A DNA stretch of 64,000 bases from positions 1 through 64,000 of the forward strand of contig JAFADY010000045.1 of assembly GCA_023424395.1 (NCBI GenBank), read 5' to 3'. The notes beneath the pieces are model-generated. The model did no database searches, had not been told where the DNA came from, and was given only the letters and a program-made list of their open reading frames with translations. This document shows, piece after piece, positions 60,346 through 64,000 of this stretch (position 1 is the stretch's first letter; each line of letters begins with the position of its first letter). Origin of the DNA: Bacteroidota bacterium. Its GTDB lineage: Bacteria > Bacteroidota > Bacteroidia > Bacteroidales > Dysgonomonadaceae. Made by a program: the position numbers and the translations under genes.

Positions 60346-61272
60346 ATGACTTACAACAGAAGAAAATTCTTACGCGCAACGCTTGCAGGCGTTGCAGCAG
60401 CCGGCATGGGAAATTCGGTGATGTGTTCGCCTCGCGATTCCGCATCGTCTGCCGCCGCCCCCGTGCATTCCAACAAAGCGGAACTCAAGATATCGTTTCA
60501 GGAAAGTACCGCTCCCGGAGGCAACCTCAACGAGAAGTTCGATTTTATGGAAAAGCACGGCGTAGTGGGGTTCGAGCCTCACGGTGCAGGAATGAAAGGC
60601 CGTATGCAGGAGTTCAAAGACACGCTCAAAGGAAGAAACATAAAAGTGAGCGCCGTTTGCGCCGGTTTTGAAGGGTTTATCCTTTCCACCGATCCCGCCA
60701 TTCGCAAACAATGCCGCGACACGATGGAGGAGCTTATCATTATGGGTGGCGAACTCGGTTCTACGGGCGTGATCATTGTTCCCGCGTTCAACTCGCAGGT
60801 TCCGGTAATGCCTCATACGCAGGAAACACGCGACTTTTTGTGCGAGCAGTTCAACGAAATGGGAAATACCGCGCAAAAATACGGTACCACTGTTATTCTG
60901 GAGCCATTGAACCGCAAAGAAGCGTTTTATCTGCGTCAGGTAGCCGATGCGGCTTCCATTTGCCGCGACATCGATAATCCGGGCGTTACCTGCTTGGGCG
61001 ATTTCTGGCACATGACGTGGGAAGAAACCTGCGATATGGCCGCTTTTGTTTCTGCCGGAAAATACCTGCAACACGTGCACATCGCCAGCCGCAAACGCCG
61101 CAGCATGCCGGGCGAAGACGGCGAAGCCGATAATTATGTGGATGGTTTTCGCGGATTGAAAATGCTCGGTTACGACAAATACGTGAGCTTCGAATGCGGA
61201 CTGCAAGGCAAACGGGAAATCGCTGTACCCACCGCACTGGAATTGTTGCGCAAGCAATGGAACGAAGCGTAA
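60346..61272 (+). CDS. Tat-exported TIM-barrel sugar isomerase/epimerase-like protein
   Basis: 308 residues. Twin-arginine signal (NRRKFLRATLAGVAAAG, RR at 5-6) with a possible lipid Cys. The mature part is a xylose-isomerase-like TIM barrel (AP_endonuc_2 family, hydroxypyruvate-isomerase-like): EKHGVVGFEPHGAG, TVILEPLNRKEAFYL with the metal-binding Glu, CLGDFWHMTWEETC, HVHIASRKRRSMPGEDGE and SFECGLQGKRE supply the usual Glu/Asp/His/Glu metal ligands. Related domains act on keto-sugars. Its export with a Gfo/Idh protein suggests sequential reactions on the same sugar outside the cytoplasm. Confidence 0.88.
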   Translation: MTYNRRKFLRATLAGVAAAGMGNSVMCSPRDSASSAAAPVHSNKAELKISFQESTAPGGNLNEKFDFMEKHGVVGFEPHGAGMKGRMQEFKDTLKGRNIKVSAVCAGFEGFILSTDPAIRKQCRDTMEELIIMGGELGSTGVIIVPAFNSQVPVMPHTQETRDFLCEQFNEMGNTAQKYGTTVILEPLNRKEAFYLRQVADAASICRDIDNPGVTCLGDFWHMTWEETCDMAAFVSAGKYLQHVHIASRKRRSMPGEDGEADNYVDGFRGLKMLGYDKYVSFECGLQGKREIAVPTALELLRKQWNEA

Positions 61273-61337
61273 CTCTATTTACGATTTGTGATTGACGATT
61301 TTTGATTTTGAAAGTCTGATGTAATTGAATAAAAGGT

Positions 61338-61363
61338 GCAGCCCGAAACGGTTGCGCTTTTTT
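61338..61363 (+). terminator. terminator after the TIM-barrel gene
   Basis: GCAGCC (61338-61343), CGAAAC, GGTTGC (61350-61355, one G-T pair), then GCTTTTTT. It would end the cytochrome fusion/Gfo/TIM transcript, leaving ccsBA with its own promoter. Confidence 0.65.
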
Positions 61364-61573
61364 AATGGGTGAAGCGAGTCGGAACTCCCCTCGCCAACGC
61401 CCCGGATTGGCGCAAGTTTGCAACTTGTGTCCAAAACACGGACAGTTTTAAAATGCTTTTGTTATCACCACAAATCAAAGACTTGCGCTAAGAAAGGTTT
61501 TTTTGACGAAGCCGGAGGCATCGTTTCCCGCTACTGCCGGATAAAGAAGGCGTCACTTTAAGTGACACCCTCA

Positions 61574-61606
61574 ATTGTTTTTTCTCCCTTTTTTATGCTA
61601 TTTTTG
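61574..61606 (+). promoter_or_regulatory. promoter of ccsBA
   Basis: ATTG (61574-61577), 21 nt, TATTTTTG (61599-61606). One mismatch in the minus-33 box, exact minus-7, acceptable spacing. The ATG is 23 nt beyond. Confidence 0.65.
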
Positions 61607-61629
61607 TACCTGCATTTGAAAATCGTAAC

Positions 61630-64000
61630 ATGGAAAAAATAAAACAGCTTTTATCGTCTTACACAGCCACTATAATTCTGTTGCTCGTTTACGCCGTTGG
61701 GCTGGCGGCGGCTACATTTATCGAAAAACGGTTCAATACCGAAGTGGCCAAACTGCTGGTTTATTACTCGCCGTTGTTTTTCTTCCTGCAATTCTTGTTG
61801 GTGGTCAATTTCATCTTAATTCTCTTTAAATATAACTACATCAAACGCCGCCGATGGGCGCTGGTGGTGGTTCATATTGCATTCGTCATAATTCTTCTCG
61901 GGGCTATGGTTACTTATCTTTTCGGAAAAGAAGGGATGGTGCACATTCGAGAAAGTGCAACAAGTGATGAAATGGCCATAAGTACTTCCAAAGGAATGAG
62001 GTACGAAAAACTGCCTTTCACGTTGGAACTAACCGATTTCCGCTTGCATCGCTATCCCGGTTCGGCGAGCCCCTCGTCTTACGAAAGCGATCTCATTGTG
62101 CACGTCGATGGCGAAACGCGCGAAGCGAAGGTATTTATGAACAATGTGCTGGACGTGAAAGGCTATCGGTTTTTTCAGGCGTCGTACGATCAGGATGAGC
62201 AGGGAACCATCCTGTCGGTTAATAAAGATGTTGCCGGGAGAACCATCACATACGCGGGCTATTTTTTACTGATTGTCGGGCTGATACTAGTTTTTATCTC
62301 GAAAAACTCTCGATTCCGTCAGTTGGGTGTGCAGTTGCGCGAAGTACGAAAATCGATTGCCTCCACTGCACCGCTTGTTGTGTTTCTGCTTATATCGATA
62401 TCCGCTTCGGCGCAACCCGCGTCGGGCAGCGCGATGATGGATGCTGTGCAGCGCAACGCCGTTCCACCCGCGCACGCGGCAAAATTCGGCGCCTTGCCCG
62501 TTCAGTCGCGCGGAAGGGTAATGCCCATGAACACGCTTTCGGGCGAGATACTACGCAAACTGCACAAAGAACAAACGTTGGGCAGCCTCAATTCCGATCA
62601 GTTTTTGCTCGGCTTGCTCGCTATGCCGCAAATGTGGATGCAGGTTCCGTTTATCGAGTCGCCAAGCGAAAGCGTGTCGCAGATGTACGGCTTGTCGCAT
62701 CCTTATTTCGCCTATCAGCAGGCTTTCGATCAAAACGGAAACTACAAACTGCTTTCGCGCATCGAAGAGGCGTACCATAAAGCGCCCGCCGAGCGCAACA
62801 ACTTCGATAAAGACCTGATGAAACTCGATGAGCAAATCAACATTATGTTTCAGTTGCTCAACTACGGTATGCTCAATATTTTCCCCAATCCCGCCGATCC
62901 CACGCACACGTGGTACACGCCGATCGACAATTTGAGGGCTTTTCCCAAAGAAGATTCGCTGTTTATCCGTCAATCGTTCGGCTCGTATTTGGTGGAAGTG
63001 AACCATTCGCTCAAAAGCGGAAACTGGAGCAAGCCCGACAATCTCTTGCAGACGATGCAGGAGTATCAACGGAAAAATGATGCCGCCCGTTTGATCAAGC
63101 CGAAGAAGATTGAAGCGGAACTTAAGTATAACCGCCTGGGCATTTTCAATCTCAACAAACTGTTGTACTTTATTTTCGGCGGATTGCTGTTGGTTATCGC
63201 TTTTATGCAGTTGATAAGAGAACGCAAGTGGGCGCGAACCATATCGTGGATGCTTATTGGCGCTATTGGGGCGACATTTGCTCTGCATACCTGCGGAATT
63301 GGTTTACGATGGTATATTTCGGGTTACGCGCCTTGGAGCAATTCGTATGAGACAATGGTATATGTGGCGTGGGCAACGGTGCTCGCGGGAATGATTTTCG
63401 GAAGAAAAAGTACGATGACATTCGCCCTTGGAGCGCTTTTTGGTGGTGTCATTTTGTTTGTTTCGAGCCTCAACTGGATGGACCCGCAAATAGGACAACT
63501 CGTGCCCGTGCTCAAATCGCCGTGGCTGATGTTTCACGTGGCGGTTATCGTGGCGGCTTACGGCTTCTTCGGTATCAGCTTTTTCTTGGGAATTGTAAAT
63601 ATGTTTTTGATGATCTTTTCGGGAAGCGACAAACGAACCACGCTGCGCATCCGCGAGTTGAGCATCATCAACGCAATGTCGCTAATGGTAGGGCTTGCGC
63701 TGATGACCATCGGCACGTTCCTCGGCGCCATTTGGGCCAACGAATCGTGGGGGCGTTACTGGGGCTGGGACCCCAAAGAAACGTGGGCGCTCATCACCAT
63801 AGTGGTTTACACCATTGTAACGCACCTGCATCTGGTGAAAAAGTGGAACAGCGAATGGCTGTTTAACCTTTTATCGGTTTTCGCCTTCGCCTCGGTGCTG
63901 ATGACCTTCCTCGGTGTGAATTATCTGTTAAGCGGTATGCATTCGTACGGACAAACCGATGGTATTTCGGCGGTTTTTTTGTACATTGCGGTGGCATTCG
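61630..64000 (+). CDS. ccsBA: fused cytochrome c biogenesis protein CcsBA (runs off the window)
   Basis: 790 complete codons from ATG at 61630, open to the window end. The N-terminal half is CcsB/ResB-like: membrane helices at the start (MEKIKQLLSSYTATIILLLV) and a periplasmic domain with FFQASYDQDEQGTILSVNKD. A periplasmic insert follows, then the C-terminal half is CcsA with the haem-handling tryptophan-rich WGWDPKETWALITIVVY (about residue 710) and flanking histidines. CcsBA is a System II cytochrome c synthase: it exports haem and attaches it to CxxCH motifs. It would mature the tetraheme fusion protein encoded 3-4 kb upstream. Confidence 0.93.
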   Translation, partial: MEKIKQLLSSYTATIILLLVYAVGLAAATFIEKRFNTEVAKLLVYYSPLFFFLQFLLVVNFILILFKYNYIKRRRWALVVVHIAFVIILLGAMVTYLFGKEGMVHIRESATSDEMAISTSKGMRYEKLPFTLELTDFRLHRYPGSASPSSYESDLIVHVDGETREAKVFMNNVLDVKGYRFFQASYDQDEQGTILSVNKDVAGRTITYAGYFLLIVGLILVFISKNSRFRQLGVQLREVRKSIASTAPLVVFLLISISASAQPASGSAMMDAVQRNAVPPAHAAKFGALPVQSRGRVMPMNTLSGEILRKLHKEQTLGSLNSDQFLLGLLAMPQMWMQVPFIESPSESVSQMYGLSHPYFAYQQAFDQNGNYKLLSRIEEAYHKAPAERNNFDKDLMKLDEQINIMFQLLNYGMLNIFPNPADPTHTWYTPIDNLRAFPKEDSLFIRQSFGSYLVEVNHSLKSGNWSKPDNLLQTMQEYQRKNDAARLIKPKKIEAELKYNRLGIFNLNKLLYFIFGGLLLVIAFMQLIRERKWARTISWMLIGAIGATFALHTCGIGLRWYISGYAPWSNSYETMVYVAWATVLAGMIFGRKSTMTFALGALFGGVILFVSSLNWMDPQIGQLVPVLKSPWLMFHVAVIVAAYGFFGISFFLGIVNMFLMIFSGSDKRTTLRIRELSIINAMSLMVGLALMTIGTFLGAIWANESWGRYWGWDPKETWALITIVVYTIVTHLHLVKKWNSEWLFNLLSVFAFASVLMTFLGVNYLLSGMHSYGQTDGISAVFLYIAVAF

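Larger units (their letters stand above)
61273..61629. other. non-coding gap before ccsBA
   Basis: 357 bp without a credible gene. It contains, in order: an ATTTACGATT-type AT-rich repeat (61277-61310), a terminator-like hairpin (61338-61363), a degenerate G/C-rich stretch with CGCCAACGCCCCGGATTGGCG and TTTGCAACTTG that looks like a remnant of a dispersed element, a GTCACTTTAAGTGAC palindrome (61552-61566) and the promoter of ccsBA. Confidence 0.6.

Noticed and set aside
60370..61257. 295-codon open frame opposite the TIM-barrel gene
   Set aside because: No recognisable motif; mirrors the GC-rich codon use of the sense gene, whose Tat signal and metal ligands are convincing.
62551..63288. 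245-codon open frame on the minus strand inside ccsBA
   Set aside because: Antisense to a continuous CcsBA reading frame with the WGWDPKETW motif; no start context or domain.

Overview
The window reads as chromosome of a fermentative member of the Bacteroidales, most likely Dysgonomonadaceae (Proteiniphilum/Petrimonas-like). That placement is inference from: a PorX regulator of the type IX secretion system, an OstA-like/SurA/MutL neighbourhood, DUF4296 next to lspA, Bacteroidetes-type promoters (TTTG, 19-21 nt, TAnnTTTG) before many genes, and a full lysine-to-butyrate pathway. No rRNA, CRISPR array, integrase or intact insertion sequence was seen.

Layout. 0-3 kb (-): thrS-infC-rpmI translation genes; rpmI is cut by the window start. 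3-6.2 kb (+): three exported proteins, a Cys/His-rich protein, a TonB-dependent receptor and an HMA-like metal binder, which look like a metal-handling set. 6.2-10.4 kb (-): TPR protein, tsaE, porX. 10.5-13.3 kb (+): ornithine aminotransferase, a CtlX-like amidinohydrolase, mscL. 13.3-16.3 kb (-): a DUF4130/radical-SAM DNA-metabolism pair with a Bro-N gene between them. 16.5-17.9 kb (+): small membrane protein, ECF sigma factor and a possible anti-sigma partner. 17.9-18.8 kb (-): PPK2 polyphosphate kinase.

18.9-33.1 kb (-) is the main metabolic block. KamA makes beta-lysine; KamDE (B12/PLP) moves the second amino group and KamBC probably reactivates KamDE; Kdd oxidises, Kce cleaves with acetyl-CoA, and Kal deaminates to crotonyl-CoA. 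AtoD/AtoA move CoA from butyryl-CoA to acetoacetate, and thiolase, crotonase and hydroxybutyryl-CoA dehydrogenase complete the C4 chemistry. Butyryl-CoA dehydrogenase/EtfAB and a lysine transporter are not in the window. Almost every gap in this block holds a short palindromic or AT-rich repeat, and several reading frames end inside such repeats.

33.1-47.9 kb (-): tRNA-Leu and tRNA-Gly, an unusual Rieske-like lipoprotein, aldo/keto reductase, mutL, the OstA-like/SurA envelope genes, a DUF937-OmpA protein, an SMR transporter, ppdK, lspA, a DksA-like protein, and a decayed HepT/MntA toxin-antitoxin locus. 47.9-57 kb: ileS (-), two endonuclease/exonuclease/phosphatase lipoproteins (+, the first degenerate), yjbQ, a parvulin chaperone and guaB (-).

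57-64 kb (+) is the most unusual part. A membrane tetraheme NapC/NirT-type cytochrome is fused to a SUMF (formylglycine-enzyme-like) domain lacking the catalytic cysteines. It is followed by a twin-arginine-exported Gfo/Idh/MocA oxidoreductase, a twin-arginine-exported TIM-barrel sugar isomerase/epimerase-like protein, and a fused cytochrome c synthase (CcsBA) that runs off the window. I read this as a candidate cell-envelope sugar or polyol redox system coupled to the quinone pool. That is inference; the domains and motifs themselves are visible.
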